Positions 26,587 to 34,977 of a stretch of 64,000 bases of DNA are shown here, piece by piece. This DNA comes from an uncultured Granulosicoccaceae bacterium (GTDB lineage Bacteria > Pseudomonadota > Gammaproteobacteria > Granulosicoccales > Granulosicoccaceae), in contig CALLBO010000072.1 of NCBI GenBank assembly GCA_937998875.1, positions 22,924 through 86,923 on the forward strand. Reading direction: 5' to 3'. The position numbers and the translations under genes were made by a program. The notes under the pieces are model-generated. The model saw only the letters and a list, made by a program, of their open reading frames with translations. It was not told the origin of the DNA and searched no databases. Position 1 is the first letter of the stretch, and each line of letters begins with the position of its first letter.

Positions 26587-27768
26587 TCACTTTACAGTAT
26601 CACCCGGTACAGGTCGAAGATCCGCTATAACGATTCCATCCTTTGGAAGCTCATTACGCGGTACGACAACAACGTCAGCTTTGAGCTTAAGAATTTCAGC
26701 AACGGTTGAATCCAAAGCTTGCTGGTCGTGGCTGTTGTGATCTGAAGATTCAAGTTTTACAGTAAGTTGATCACGGCTGCCATCTGTACTTACTTCGACG
26801 CGGGCGCGTTCAATACCCGGGTGTTGATCGACTATGCGAGCGACTTGTTCGGGCCTTACAAACATACCCCGTACTTTGGTGGCTTGATCTGCACGGCCAC
26901 GCCATCCGACGAGTCGGGGTCGTCCGCACCCGGTTGGACTTGGTTCGGTCATTATGGCGCTTAGATCACCAACAGAGAATCTGAGTAACGGGTGGTTCGG
27001 GTTTAATACTGTAACTACTACTTCACCGACTTCACCGTCGGGCAGGGGGGTGTTGGTACCGGGCGTGACGATCTCGACGATGATGTCGTCATCGATCAGC
27101 ATTCCGTCGATACAGTCTGTAGTCTCGTAGGCAATTAAACCTACATCGGCTGTGGCATAGCACTGACGGCACACAATGCCGCGCTTCATGTAGTCTTCAC
27201 GCATTTGCGGGAAGAGGGGGCCTGCAGATACCGCTGCTTTATTCAGGCAGCTCAGGTCATGTCCGTGTTCGTCCGCTTTAGCTAAAATAGTTTGTAGAAA
27301 ATCCGGTGTGCCCGCATAGGTTGTAGCACCGATAGCTGCTGCGACTTCTGCCTGTTGTGTTGACTGGCCAGGGCCTGATGGAAACACGCTCGCACTGACG
27401 GCATGTGCGCCACTTTCAAACATCGCACCTGCAGGTGTGAAGTGATATGAAAATGTATTAAGCACGATGTCATCACTACTGATGCCGATAGCTTTGGCAA
27501 AGCGTCCGAATCGCCACCAATCACTGGCAATACCACCGGGTTCATAGATGGGGCCGGGCGACTGAAAGATATGGCTGGCATTGGTCACAGTCATGCCACC
27601 GAAAGGTGGAGTTTCAGTTTGCTTTTTAAAGTACTCGTCTTTACGCAAGACCGGTAAATCCGCCAGATCTGACTTGTTGTTGATTGTCACATCAGGAAAT
27701 AGTTTGGCAGCAGTCATAAACTGCTTGCCCTCGCGCAGAAATTGCTCACCGGATAAATCTGTTGTCAT
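26587..27768 (-). CDS. PaaK-like CoA ligase with atypical P-loop
   Basis: This 393-residue protein resembles phenylacetate-CoA ligases in its C-terminal half (QCYATADVGLIAYETTD, GEVGEVVVTVLNPNHPLLRFSVGDL, WRGRADQATKVRGMFVRPEQV). Where AMP-forming ligases carry an SSGTTGKP-like P-loop, it reads IFQSPGPIYEPGG. It may activate an aromatic or other carboxylate or have lost adenylation. Its ATG overlaps the stop of the upstream ATPase (TAATG); the GTG at 27780 is less likely. It is last gene of the seven-gene ABC transporter operon, which suggests it acts on the imported acid. Confidence 0.85.
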   Translation of the reverse strand: MTTDLSGEQFLREGKQFMTAAKLFPDVTINNKSDLADLPVLRKDEYFKKQTETPPFGGMTVTNASHIFQSPGPIYEPGGIASDWWRFGRFAKAIGISSDDIVLNTFSYHFTPAGAMFESGAHAVSASVFPSGPGQSTQQAEVAAAIGATTYAGTPDFLQTILAKADEHGHDLSCLNKAAVSAGPLFPQMREDYMKRGIVCRQCYATADVGLIAYETTDCIDGMLIDDDIIVEIVTPGTNTPLPDGEVGEVVVTVLNPNHPLLRFSVGDLSAIMTEPSPTGCGRPRLVGWRGRADQATKVRGMFVRPEQVARIVDQHPGIERARVEVSTDGSRDQLTVKLESSDHNSHDQQALDSTVAEILKLKADVVVVPRNELPKDGIVIADLRPVPGDTVK

Positions 27769-28613
27769 TATGCTAACCACCTTTTACGTCGACGATAGCT
27801 GCGCACATCCCGATAAGACTTTCGTCCTTCTTCTGACATGCCAAGATAAAATTCTTTAACATCCGGATTTTCTCGCAACTCTGCAGCGGGACCATCCATC
27901 ACGATGCGTCCTGATTCGAGAATATAACCATAGTGCGCAAACCGGAGTGCGACGTTGGTGTTTTGCTCTGCCAGTAAGAAAGACACGCCTTCTTTTTCAT
28001 TCAGGCTTTGTACTATCTGAAAAATCTCTTCAACCAACTGAGGCGCTAAGCCCATTGACGGTTCATCGAGAAGAATTGTTTCTGGTTTAGACATGAGCGC
28101 GCGACCAAGTGCGCACATCTGTTGTTCGCCACCTGAGGTGTAACCTGCTTGCGACTTTCTGCGATCTTTTAATCTGGGGAAGTAGTTGTATACCTTTTCC
28201 AAATCTTCAGCTACGGCACTGGCTCCGTCACGTCGGGTATATGAACCGGTAAGCAGATTCTCTTCAACGGTTAAATGTTCAAAGCAATGCCGACCTTCCA
28301 TGACTTGAATGACACCCATCTTAACCAGTGATTCAGGGTCCATGTCCTGAACAGGGTCGCCGCGATAACTAATCGAACCTTTGGTAACTTCGCCACGCTC
28401 TGAATGCAGTAAATTCGAAATCGCTTTTAAGGTGGTAGTCTTGCCTGCACCGTTGCCACCAAGGAGTGCTGTGATCCCGCCCTTTGGTACTGACAGTGAA
28501 ACGCCCTTCAACACGAGTATCACATGGTTGTATATGACCTCGACGTTGTTAACTTCGAGCAGGGTTTCAGTTTCTGCCGCCGTTTGTTGTGATACTTCCT
28601 GAGTTTGCTGCAA
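27768..28613 (-). CDS. Liv-type ABC transporter ATPase (LivF-like)
   Basis: Cytoplasmic ATPase of a branched-chain-amino-acid-type importer. It has Walker A LGGNGAGKTTTLKAI, signature TSGGEQQMCALGRAL, and Walker B TILLDEPSMGLAPQLVEEIF, the last being the LivF hallmark. The 281 residues include N- and C-terminal extensions beyond the usual 235. It lies after a hairpin that follows the binding-protein gene and is coupled to the downstream PaaK-like gene. Confidence 0.92.
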   Translation of the reverse strand: MQQTQEVSQQTAAETETLLEVNNVEVIYNHVILVLKGVSLSVPKGGITALLGGNGAGKTTTLKAISNLLHSERGEVTKGSISYRGDPVQDMDPESLVKMGVIQVMEGRHCFEHLTVEENLLTGSYTRRDGASAVAEDLEKVYNYFPRLKDRRKSQAGYTSGGEQQMCALGRALMSKPETILLDEPSMGLAPQLVEEIFQIVQSLNEKEGVSFLLAEQNTNVALRFAHYGYILESGRIVMDGPAAELRENPDVKEFYLGMSEEGRKSYRDVRSYRRRKRWLA

Positions 28614-28652
28614 AACAATTTTTCCGGATTAGGCTTACGGATAAGCCGCACA

Positions 28653-28684
28653 CAAAAAGAGGGGCAACCTGTACGGTCGCCCCT
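28653..28684 (-). terminator. intra-operon hairpin terminator/attenuator
   Basis: On the minus strand AGGGGCGACC pairs with GGTTGCCCCT (10 bp, one G-U) around a five-base loop, followed by CTTTTTG. It sits right after the binding-protein gene and before the LivF-like gene. It may terminate most transcripts or stabilise the 3' end of the binding-protein message, giving the binding protein an excess over the rest. Confidence 0.75.
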
Positions 28685-28695
28685 GTCGTTCACAA

Positions 28696-29985
28696 TCAGC
28701 CTTTGTAACAGCCGGGTGTGATGTTGTTTTCTGCGGCAAAAGCAGCAGAGTCTTCTTCGACCAGCGGTGCGGTAATTTCGTCGTTAGGCTCAAGGTAGTC
28801 GGTCAAAGCAACCCACTTATTGTCACCAGCATTCCACTGTTGAACGATACCGAGGCCTGAACCACCGTGATCTTCACAGGTTACCGAGAACTCCGGACCT
28901 ATGCCTTCCATGCCAAGCTCAGTCATACGATCTGCTGTAACTGACAGCGCTTCCATACCATCACGTACCATTTCAGGTGTAACGTCACTGACGCCGTGAA
29001 TTTCCTGTGCTTTTGCAATCGCTTCCTGTGCCAGCATGGCGGCGTACATTCCGCGTGTGTACAGCACCGTACCCAGGTTGGAACCGTCGCCGGCTGCTTC
29101 ACCTGCATCGTGAACATGTTTCTTGATGTCTTCGAACACAGGCAGGTCACCAATACGATTCATGTTCAGTGACTTGTAACCGTTGGCTGCAGCACCGGCA
29201 GGAGTTACATCGTGCTCAGCGCCAGACCACCAGTTGCCAATGAAGTTTTCCATTGGGAATCCGATGTTGGCTGCTTCCTGAATCGCAACCTGATTCATCA
29301 CACCCCAACCCCACATCATCACGTAGTCAGGACGTTCACGTCGAATTTGCAGCCACTGTGACTTTTGTTCCTGACCCGGGTGATCGACTGCAATCGGGTT
29401 GAACTCAAAGCCGTGCTTTTCTGACAGGGCTTCGAGTGTTCGGATAGGCTCTTTACCGTAGGCAGAGTTGTGATAAACAAGAGCGATTTTCTTGCCGTTA
29501 AGATCACCGTCGTTTTCACCGAGCAGGTAATTGACCATCACACCGGCCGCGTCCCAGTAGTTCGCAGGGTAGTTGAATACCCAGTTAAACACTTCACCGT
29601 TGGCAGCAGAGGTGCGTCCATAACCCATGGTGTGTAGTGGAATCTTGTCTGCGGTGGCTTTGGGTATGAGCTGATAGGTAATACCGGTAGACAGAGGCTG
29701 ATAGATCAGTGCGCCTTCGCCTTTAGTGCTCTCATAGCACTCAACACCTTTTTCTGTGTTGTAGCCGGTTTCACATTCGATGATTCGAATTTCTTCGCCA
29801 CCGATACCACCGTCTCTTGCGTTGAGCATGTTGAGGTAGTCCTGAAAGCCGTCCGAGAACGGTGTGCCACCTGCGGCATAGGCGCCGGTACGGTAACTAA
29901 GATCAGGTATAACCAGATCCGCCATGGCGGTTCCGGATGCGAGTGCAGTGGCCAGAGCTACTGCGGTTAAGTTTTGAAGTTTCAT
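28696..29985 (-). CDS. Liv-type ABC transporter substrate-binding protein
   Basis: Periplasmic receptor of the importer, with signal peptide MKLQNLTAVALATALASGTAMA. The mature protein follows the LivK fold: GFQDYLNMLNARDGGIGG, a disulfide-type Cys pair (IIECETGYNTEKGVECYES), KIALVYHNSAYGKEPI and DYVMMWGWGVMNQ. At 429 residues it is longer than LivK (about 370), like the group that binds aromatic acids, amides or urea. The association with two CoA-ligase genes points to a carboxylic acid ligand, by inference only. Confidence 0.92.
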   Translation of the reverse strand: MKLQNLTAVALATALASGTAMADLVIPDLSYRTGAYAAGGTPFSDGFQDYLNMLNARDGGIGGEEIRIIECETGYNTEKGVECYESTKGEGALIYQPLSTGITYQLIPKATADKIPLHTMGYGRTSAANGEVFNWVFNYPANYWDAAGVMVNYLLGENDGDLNGKKIALVYHNSAYGKEPIRTLEALSEKHGFEFNPIAVDHPGQEQKSQWLQIRRERPDYVMMWGWGVMNQVAIQEAANIGFPMENFIGNWWSGAEHDVTPAGAAANGYKSLNMNRIGDLPVFEDIKKHVHDAGEAAGDGSNLGTVLYTRGMYAAMLAQEAIAKAQEIHGVSDVTPEMVRDGMEALSVTADRMTELGMEGIGPEFSVTCEDHGGSGLGIVQQWNAGDNKWVALTDYLEPNDEITAPLVEEDSAAFAAENNITPGCYKG

Positions 29986-30028
29986 TAATGTCTCCTCTCA
30001 AGAATCTTCAAGTGAGTGAACCAATCGG

Positions 30029-31105
30029 TTAATAAGGGAACGGCCAAAGCCGCAATTTTTCTTTGGCGACCCTCCAAAGCTGCGCAAACCCGTGTGGTTC
30101 CTTGATCAGGAAAAACATAATCAATAAACCGACAATCACAAGTTGGAAGTGCGCGACGAGATCCGGGGGCCAGCCAAACAGATCTACGCCTATTAGTTTC
30201 AGTACGACCGGCAGGCACACGAGAAACGCAGCACCTGCAAATGCACCGAAGATAGTGCCCAGTCCGCCAATAATAATCATGAACAGAACAAGGAACGATT
30301 TGTTGATACCGAATACCTCACCGACTTCAACTGCGCCGAGGTATACCGCAAAGAAAAGAGCACCGGAAATACCGACAAAGAACGAGGAAATCGCAAACGC
30401 GCTCAGCTTCGCTCGCAGCGGGTTAACGCCAATAATTTCAGCTGCGATATCCATGTCCCGTATTGCCATCCACTTGCGACCCATCGATCCTCGGGTCATG
30501 TTGCGGGCAATAATGGCAGACAAGGTAACGAACACCAGGCAGACCAGATACATTGCCCAGGCTTCTGTGTTTGGACCGGTTACAGGAACACCAAATACCG
30601 ATCTCTCCGGTGCGCTGATCTGACCGGAGGCGGAGTTGTTATAAAACCACGGCACTTTATTAAACAGCCACACCAGAAAAAACTGTGCAGCCAGTGTGGC
30701 CACAGCCAGATAAAACCCTTTGATGCGCAGTGACGGCAGCCCGAACGCAGCGCCAACTATTGCAGTGATACCACCCGCCAACAGAATATGGATAAGGATG
30801 TTGATATCGGGGAAGGCAGTCATTAGTTTGTAGCAGGCGTATGCGCCAACGGCCATGAAGCCCCCCGTGCCGAGACTGACCTGGCCACAGTAACCGGTCA
30901 GAATATTCAAACCGATTGCCGCGATTGCGTAAATTAAAAACGGCACCAGCAGTGCGTTAGCCCAATAATCATTGATCACAAACGGGATAACCAAAAAGGC
31001 AACCGCTAGAACAAACCAGTACCGATATCGATCAAATGCTATCGGGAAGGTCTGATTGTCTGCTTCATAGGTTGTTTTGAAATCACCGGCTTCACGATAG
31101 AACAT
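30029..31105 (-). CDS. Liv-type ABC transporter permease (LivM-like)
   Basis: Inner-membrane permease with about nine hydrophobic helices. Family segments include LNILTGYCGQVSLGTGGFMAVGAYACY, GLPSLRIKGFYLAVATLAAQFF, RDMDIAAEIIGVNPLRAKLSAFAISSFFVGISGALFF and a final KEPHGFAQLW. The 358-residue length is normal for LivM with an N-terminal extension. It lies 43 bp upstream of the binding-protein gene and 32 bp after the LivH-like gene. Confidence 0.93.
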   Translation of the reverse strand: MFYREAGDFKTTYEADNQTFPIAFDRYRYWFVLAVAFLVIPFVINDYWANALLVPFLIYAIAAIGLNILTGYCGQVSLGTGGFMAVGAYACYKLMTAFPDINILIHILLAGGITAIVGAAFGLPSLRIKGFYLAVATLAAQFFLVWLFNKVPWFYNNSASGQISAPERSVFGVPVTGPNTEAWAMYLVCLVFVTLSAIIARNMTRGSMGRKWMAIRDMDIAAEIIGVNPLRAKLSAFAISSFFVGISGALFFAVYLGAVEVGEVFGINKSFLVLFMIIIGGLGTIFGAFAGAAFLVCLPVVLKLIGVDLFGWPPDLVAHFQLVIVGLLIMFFLIKEPHGFAQLWRVAKEKLRLWPFPY

Positions 31106-31137
31106 AAGGCGCTCCGCTGATGATCAGGCCCGCTAGC

Positions 31138-32157
31138 TTATACCCGTTCAATGATTTTCTCCCCGAACAAACCCTGTGGTCTGAACACCAGAAACATCAG
31201 TGCGAGCATATAGGCAAACCAGTTTTCGGTGGCACCACCCAGGAACGGTGCACCAATTGTGTATTCAAATAATTTTTCACCTACGCCAATGATAAGGCCA
31301 CCGACAATGGCACCGGGAATAGAGGTAAAGCCACCGAGCATTAATACCGGAAGTGCCTTGAGCGCAATCAACGACAGTGAAAACTGCACACCCGATTTAG
31401 CCCCCCACATGACACCTGCGACCAGTGCGACAAGACCTGCCAGTGACCAGACCAGGACCCAGATGAAGTTCAGAGAAATGCCGACGCTTAAGGCCGCCTG
31501 ATGATCGTCGGCCACAGCGCGCATCGCACGGCCGTGTTTTGTGTACTGGCTGAATGCGATCAGACTCAACACCAGTACAATTGCTACCAGCGTTGCAACG
31601 AGATCAAGCTTGTCGATAAAAAAGCCGTAAAAATCATCACCACCAAGACCTGCAGTGGCGTCTTCAATCCATCGTGAACCACCCTGTGGCAGACCAAGAT
31701 CGAGTGTCTTGATATTTGAACCCCACATTAGATCACCGAGTCCTTCAAGAAAGTAGGCGAGTCCTATGGTTGCCATAAAGAGGATAATGGGTTCCTGTCC
31801 GACCAGATGCTTAAACAGGAATTTTTGTATGGACCACGCAAGTGCGATCATTACCACCAATGTGAGTAGTATTGCGAGCAGAGCAGGTACTTCCCAGCCA
31901 AAGTGGTGAACCTCGGTGCCGAAAATCTCGTTAATCAGATGTGCAAAGGGGACCTGACCCTGCATAATTCCAACAAGGGTGAGGGCCGCAAAGAGTGCCA
32001 TAACACCCTGTGCGAAGTTAAAAATACCCGAAGCTTTAAAAATCAATACAAAGCCAAGCGCCACCAGCGCATACATAACTCCAGCCATTAAGCCGTTGAG
32101 AACAACTTCAATACCGTAAAGGAAATCAGCTGGCATGAGAGACTCCGTCACTGACAT
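31138..32157 (-). CDS. Liv-type ABC transporter permease (LivH-like)
   Basis: The second inner-membrane permease. It has about eight helices and the LivH pattern GLMAGVMYALVALGFVLIFKASGIFNFAQG, MRAVADDHQAALSVGISL, VLMLGGFTSIPGAIVGG, and a final LVFRPQGLFGEKIIERV. The 339 residues include an extra periplasmic loop (SNIKTLDLGLPQGG, GGDDFYGFF). It is separated from the LivG-like ATPase gene by five bases. Confidence 0.93.
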   Translation of the reverse strand: MSVTESLMPADFLYGIEVVLNGLMAGVMYALVALGFVLIFKASGIFNFAQGVMALFAALTLVGIMQGQVPFAHLINEIFGTEVHHFGWEVPALLAILLTLVVMIALAWSIQKFLFKHLVGQEPIILFMATIGLAYFLEGLGDLMWGSNIKTLDLGLPQGGSRWIEDATAGLGGDDFYGFFIDKLDLVATLVAIVLVLSLIAFSQYTKHGRAMRAVADDHQAALSVGISLNFIWVLVWSLAGLVALVAGVMWGAKSGVQFSLSLIALKALPVLMLGGFTSIPGAIVGGLIIGVGEKLFEYTIGAPFLGGATENWFAYMLALMFLVFRPQGLFGEKIIERV

Positions 32158-32162
32158 TGTAA

Positions 32163-32996
32163 TTAATCATTGGGCACTCCCAGATAGGCGGCGATGACCT
32201 CTTCGTTATTGCGCACCTCATCGGGTGTGCCGTCGCCGATCTTTCTGCCATAGTCCATCACAACCACGCGATCAGAAAGATCCATAACCACCCCCATGTC
32301 GTGTTCAATCAGCGCGATAGTGGTGCCGTACTCATCGTTAGCATCGAGAATGAAACGACTCATGTCTTCTTTCTCTTCCACGTTCATTCCTGCCATCGGT
32401 TCATCAAGCAGTAAGAGATCGGGTTCTGCTGCCAGTGCACGCGCCAGCTCTACTCGTTTTTTCAAACCATAGGGCAGACGGCCGACAGGTGTTTTGCGGA
32501 TTGACTGGATTTCGAGGAAGTCGATAATCTCTTCTACTTTCCGGCGATTGATTCTCTCCTCCTTGTTGGCGCGGCCCAGCCAGATGGACTGTGCGAGCCA
32601 GCCTGTTTTCATATGGTTCAGTCGGCCTGTCATCACGTTGTCTAGCACCGTCATGCCCTGGAACAGTGCAATGTTTTGAAACGTTCGCGCGATGCCTTGT
32701 CTTGCCACCTGATACGGTTTCAGGGGTGGACGCTTCTTACCTAAAAACCAGACTTCACCTTGCTGTGGTTGGTAAAAGCCACTAATGACGTTGAGCATTG
32801 ATGACTTGCCTGCGCCATTCGGACCGATGATGGCGCGAATTTCACCCTGCCGAATATCGAAGGAGATGTCCTGAATGGCAACCACGCCACCAAAGCGCAG
32901 GGTAATGGATCTGAGATCCATCATCACGCTGCCGATCTTGCGACCATCTGCGGTGATGTAGCCGTCTTGCTGAAGTTCGGTTGCGGGTGTACTCAT
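32163..32996 (-). CDS. Liv-type ABC transporter ATPase (LivG-like)
   Basis: The partner ATPase. It has Walker A IGPNGAGKSSMLNVISGFY, the LivG loop GIARTFQNIALFQGMTVLDN, signature PYGLKKRVELARALA, Walker B LLLLDEPMAGMN and switch IEHDMGVVM. The 277-residue length fits. Its ATG overlaps the stop of the acyl-CoA synthetase gene by four bases (ATGA). Confidence 0.93.
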   Translation of the reverse strand: MSTPATELQQDGYITADGRKIGSVMMDLRSITLRFGGVVAIQDISFDIRQGEIRAIIGPNGAGKSSMLNVISGFYQPQQGEVWFLGKKRPPLKPYQVARQGIARTFQNIALFQGMTVLDNVMTGRLNHMKTGWLAQSIWLGRANKEERINRRKVEEIIDFLEIQSIRKTPVGRLPYGLKKRVELARALAAEPDLLLLDEPMAGMNVEEKEDMSRFILDANDEYGTTIALIEHDMGVVMDLSDRVVVMDYGRKIGDGTPDEVRNNEEVIAAYLGVPND

Positions 32997-34942
32997 GCGG
33001 CCTTCACTGCAGCGGTGGCAACGACAGCATCTTTGATTTCGAGGGTCGCGGTGATTTTGCCCTTGCGGCCATCTTCGTAAGTGACTTCTGTCTCTGTATA
33101 GATGGAATCTGATCCGTCATAAAGTGCGTTAACTAAATCATTAAACTTTTCTTCTATCACACCGCGCCTGACTTTTCGGGTTCTGGTAATTTCACCATCA
33201 TCAGCATCAAGCTCTTTATGCAGTACCAGGAAGCGATGTATCTGACAGCCCGCGAGCATTTCATCTTCTGCGATGCTTTGATTCACTTCGTTAACATGGC
33301 CTGCGATGATATCGAGTACCTGCGGATGTTGTGACAGTTCCTGATAAGAGGCATAGGCAATGTTGTTGCGTTCCGCCCAGTTGCCAACAGAGGTCAGGTC
33401 GATATTGATAAACGCACAGCACTTGTCGCGCCCTGCACCGAAGACTACTGCTTCCAGAACATCGGGATAAAACTTAAGTTTGTTTTCAACATACTTCGGC
33501 GCGAACAATGATCCGTCTGCCATCTTGCCCACATCTTTGACCCGATCAATGATGCGCAGCTGACCGGTCTTATCTTCTATAAAGCCCGCGTCTCCGGTGG
33601 CAACCCAGCCGTCTTGTGCTTTGGTGGATGCGGTGCTCTCCGGGTTATTCAGGTACTCAACGAACACACCTGGCGAGCGGTAGAAGACTTCACCAGTGTC
33701 ATCAATACGCAGTTCAACACCGGGAGAGGGGACCCCAACGGTATCGGAACTCACCCCACCATCAGGCTGCTGAGTGATAAATACGGTCGCCTCCGTCTGA
33801 CCGTACAGTTGTTTAAGGTTTATGCCCAGGGAGCGAAAAAAATCAAACAACTCAGGGCCGATAGCTTCGCCTGCTGTGTAACCGACTCTTATACGCCTCA
33901 GACCAAGTGTGTCTTTCAATGGTTCGTAGACAAAAAACTTCCCGAGTCGATAGCTCAGTTTGTCTTTGAAACTGACATCACCACCATCGAGCAGTGTCGG
34001 TCCAACGCGTTTGGCCACTTTCATATAATGATCAAACATACGCTTCTTAAACTTGCCAGCGTCCTCCATGCGAATCATTACCGAGGTCAGCTGGCGTTCG
34101 AATACCTGTGGTGGAGCGAAGAAGTAGGTAGGACCGATTTCTCGTAAGTCGGCCTGCATCGTGTCTTGAGATTCCGGGCAGTTAACACAAAAGCCCGTCC
34201 ACAGCGCCTGACCGATTGAAAAGATGTAATCACCGACCCATGCCATGGGCAGATAGGCGAGGATTTCTTCTTTGTTACTGAGCTTGTCAAACTCGCAGCT
34301 GTTTTTGGCGGTTTCAATGACATTGTGATTTGACAGTACAACACCCTTAGGCCGACTTGTTGTACCGGACGTGTAGAGGATAACGCAGGTGCTTTCAGGT
34401 GATAGTTCTGCTTCTCTTCGCGCGAGTTCCTGTTGATCACTTTGCTCACGGCCGCGTTTTTGTAACTCGGCGAACGAGGTCAGCTTTGAGTGATCGTACT
34501 TACGCATGCCACGATCATCGAGATAAATAACATGAGCCAGGTTGGGTATTTGGTCGCTGATGTCTGAAACTTTATCGACCTGCTCCTGATCCCCCGCGAT
34601 GACATAGCGAGCGTTGCAATGGCCAAGTGCGTACGCTATCTCGTCTGCCGAGGCGTCCTGATAAAGCGGAACGGGAATGCCACCGGCTTTTTGCACGGCG
34701 ATACCGGACCAGTAGAGTGCCGGTCTGTTGCGGCCGACAATTGCGATGCAATCACCACGTTGTACACCCAGATCGATCAGGCCGTTTGCAATAGCATTGA
34801 CCTCTTCAAGAGCCTGCGCCCAGCTCCATGTCTGCCAGATACCGAATTCTTTCTCGCGGTAGGCGGCCTTTGAGCCATACAGTTTGGCGTTGCGCGCCAA
34901 TAGTGCGGGTAATGATGCAAGCTCCCCGGCTGCTTCCGTCAT
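32993..34942 (-). CDS. AMP-dependent acyl-CoA synthetase
   Basis: A 649-residue long-chain-type acyl-CoA synthetase that forms an acyl-adenylate and then the CoA thioester. It shows P-loop CVILYTSGTTSRPKGVVLS, YLPMAWVGDY, GYTAGEAIGPELFDFF, LYGQTEA, and the hinge region WVATGDAGFIEDKTGQLRIIDRVKD. It heads the operon with a Liv-type importer, so it likely traps the imported acid as a CoA thioester. GGAGGA lies six bases before its ATG. The start codon is only 35 bp from the divergent histidine kinase start. Confidence 0.93.
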   Translation of the reverse strand: MTEAAGELASLPALLARNAKLYGSKAAYREKEFGIWQTWSWAQALEEVNAIANGLIDLGVQRGDCIAIVGRNRPALYWSGIAVQKAGGIPVPLYQDASADEIAYALGHCNARYVIAGDQEQVDKVSDISDQIPNLAHVIYLDDRGMRKYDHSKLTSFAELQKRGREQSDQQELARREAELSPESTCVILYTSGTTSRPKGVVLSNHNVIETAKNSCEFDKLSNKEEILAYLPMAWVGDYIFSIGQALWTGFCVNCPESQDTMQADLREIGPTYFFAPPQVFERQLTSVMIRMEDAGKFKKRMFDHYMKVAKRVGPTLLDGGDVSFKDKLSYRLGKFFVYEPLKDTLGLRRIRVGYTAGEAIGPELFDFFRSLGINLKQLYGQTEATVFITQQPDGGVSSDTVGVPSPGVELRIDDTGEVFYRSPGVFVEYLNNPESTASTKAQDGWVATGDAGFIEDKTGQLRIIDRVKDVGKMADGSLFAPKYVENKLKFYPDVLEAVVFGAGRDKCCAFINIDLTSVGNWAERNNIAYASYQELSQHPQVLDIIAGHVNEVNQSIAEDEMLAGCQIHRFLVLHKELDADDGEITRTRKVRRGVIEEKFNDLVNALYDGSDSIYTETEVTYEDGRKGKITATLEIKDAVVATAAVKAA

Positions 34943-34977
34943 GTGTGTCCTCCACTGCGTGGTTGCAGGGAGGTAGT
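34943..34977. promoter_or_regulatory. 35-bp divergent start region
   Basis: This gap contains both ribosome binding sites: TCCTCC at 34948-34953 (GGAGGA for the synthetase on the minus strand) and GGGAGG at 34968-34973 for the kinase. There is no room for two full promoters, so at least one must lie inside the opposing coding sequence. Confidence 0.75.
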
